Shown here piece after piece: positions 35,766 to 35,820 of a DNA stretch of 35,820 nt; the stretch's first letter is position 1, and every line of letters begins with the position of its first letter. A program made the translations under genes and the position numbers. The DNA lies in the NCBI GenBank assembly GCA_900541395.1, contig UQJT01000028.1:1-35820 (forward strand). Direction: 5' to 3'. The DNA comes from an uncultured Desulfovibrio sp. Lineage in GTDB: Bacteria; Desulfobacterota; Desulfovibrionia; Desulfovibrionales; Desulfovibrionaceae. The notes beneath the pieces were generated by a model that was not told the DNA's origin, searched no databases, and was given only the letters and a program-made list of their open reading frames with translations.

Positions 35766-35784
35766 TGGCGCAATTGTACACTTT
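35766..35784 (-). repeat. Right 19-bp inverted repeat of candidate invertible segment
   Basis: The sequence is the perfect reverse complement of 35656-35674. With one extra T the match can be stretched by two further bases (GG/CC) at the outer ends. Confidence 0.9.
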
Positions 35785-35820
35785 TCCGCCACCTCGTCTT
35801 CGCTCTGCATTCTTTGTACG

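Noticed and set aside
35656..35784. Inverted repeats as ends of an insertion sequence
   Set aside because: Only 91 bp without a gene lie between them, no target-site duplication is visible, and the adjacent gene is a serine recombinase, not a DDE transposase.

Overview
The window looks like a chromosome segment of a Gram-negative, anaerobic, sulfate-reducer-like bacterium, most likely a member of the Desulfovibrionaceae. This is inference from gene content, not from a marker gene. Supporting points are GC-rich codon use, LPS inner-core genes (Kdo transferase, heptose epimerase), RNase J in a Gram-negative, CheW, tandem periplasmic arylsulfotransferase-like proteins, and a probable selenoprotein.

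Layout. 1-2967: a terminator of a gene lying to the left, then two tandem minus-strand arylsulfotransferase-like genes. 2968-3818: about 850 bp without a gene, mostly very AT-rich, with a perfect 20-bp palindrome and the cheW terminator. 3819-6914: minus-strand cheW, a FAH-family hydrolase/isomerase and RNase J. 7164-7772: mntP manganese exporter. 8056-10447: an OmpR-type response regulator and its sensor kinase, followed at 10649 by an HtrA/Deg protease, together an envelope-stress-like group. 12133-15980: an EPSP-synthase-like protein whose active-site motif is lost and which carries a chorismate-mutase-like N-terminal domain, a small helical protein, a CxxCxxCC (YkgJ-type) protein, and hldD. 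16131-18963: trkA and the Kdo transferase waaA on the minus strand. 19298-26453: a TetR regulator, a tiny membrane protein, and a tripartite RND efflux operon (lipoprotein MFP, RND pump, lipoprotein outer-membrane factor) closed by a strong terminator.

26653-28128: a secreted protein of unknown family whose frame is interrupted by one in-frame TGA forming a TGA-Ala-Ser-Cys motif. It is best explained as a selenoprotein with a UxxC redox pair. 28206-28282: tRNA-Glu(UUC) with its promoter and terminator.

Downstream of the tRNA the gene density drops and the region has an accessory character. It holds a LysR regulator divergent from an SLC13-type anion transporter, then an old-yellow-enzyme/FadH-like flavoprotein with an Fe-S cluster. 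This is plausibly a regulated uptake-and-reduce cassette for an unsaturated organic anion. A roughly 1.1-kb non-coding stretch follows that ends AT-rich, then a small serine recombinase. Ten bases past the recombinase stop are perfect 19-bp inverted repeats enclosing 91 bp with promoter-like elements, a strong candidate for a phase-variable invertible promoter that would drive genes right of the window.

The two most notable items are the in-frame TGA protein at 26653-28128 and the recombinase plus invertible segment at 35041-35784.
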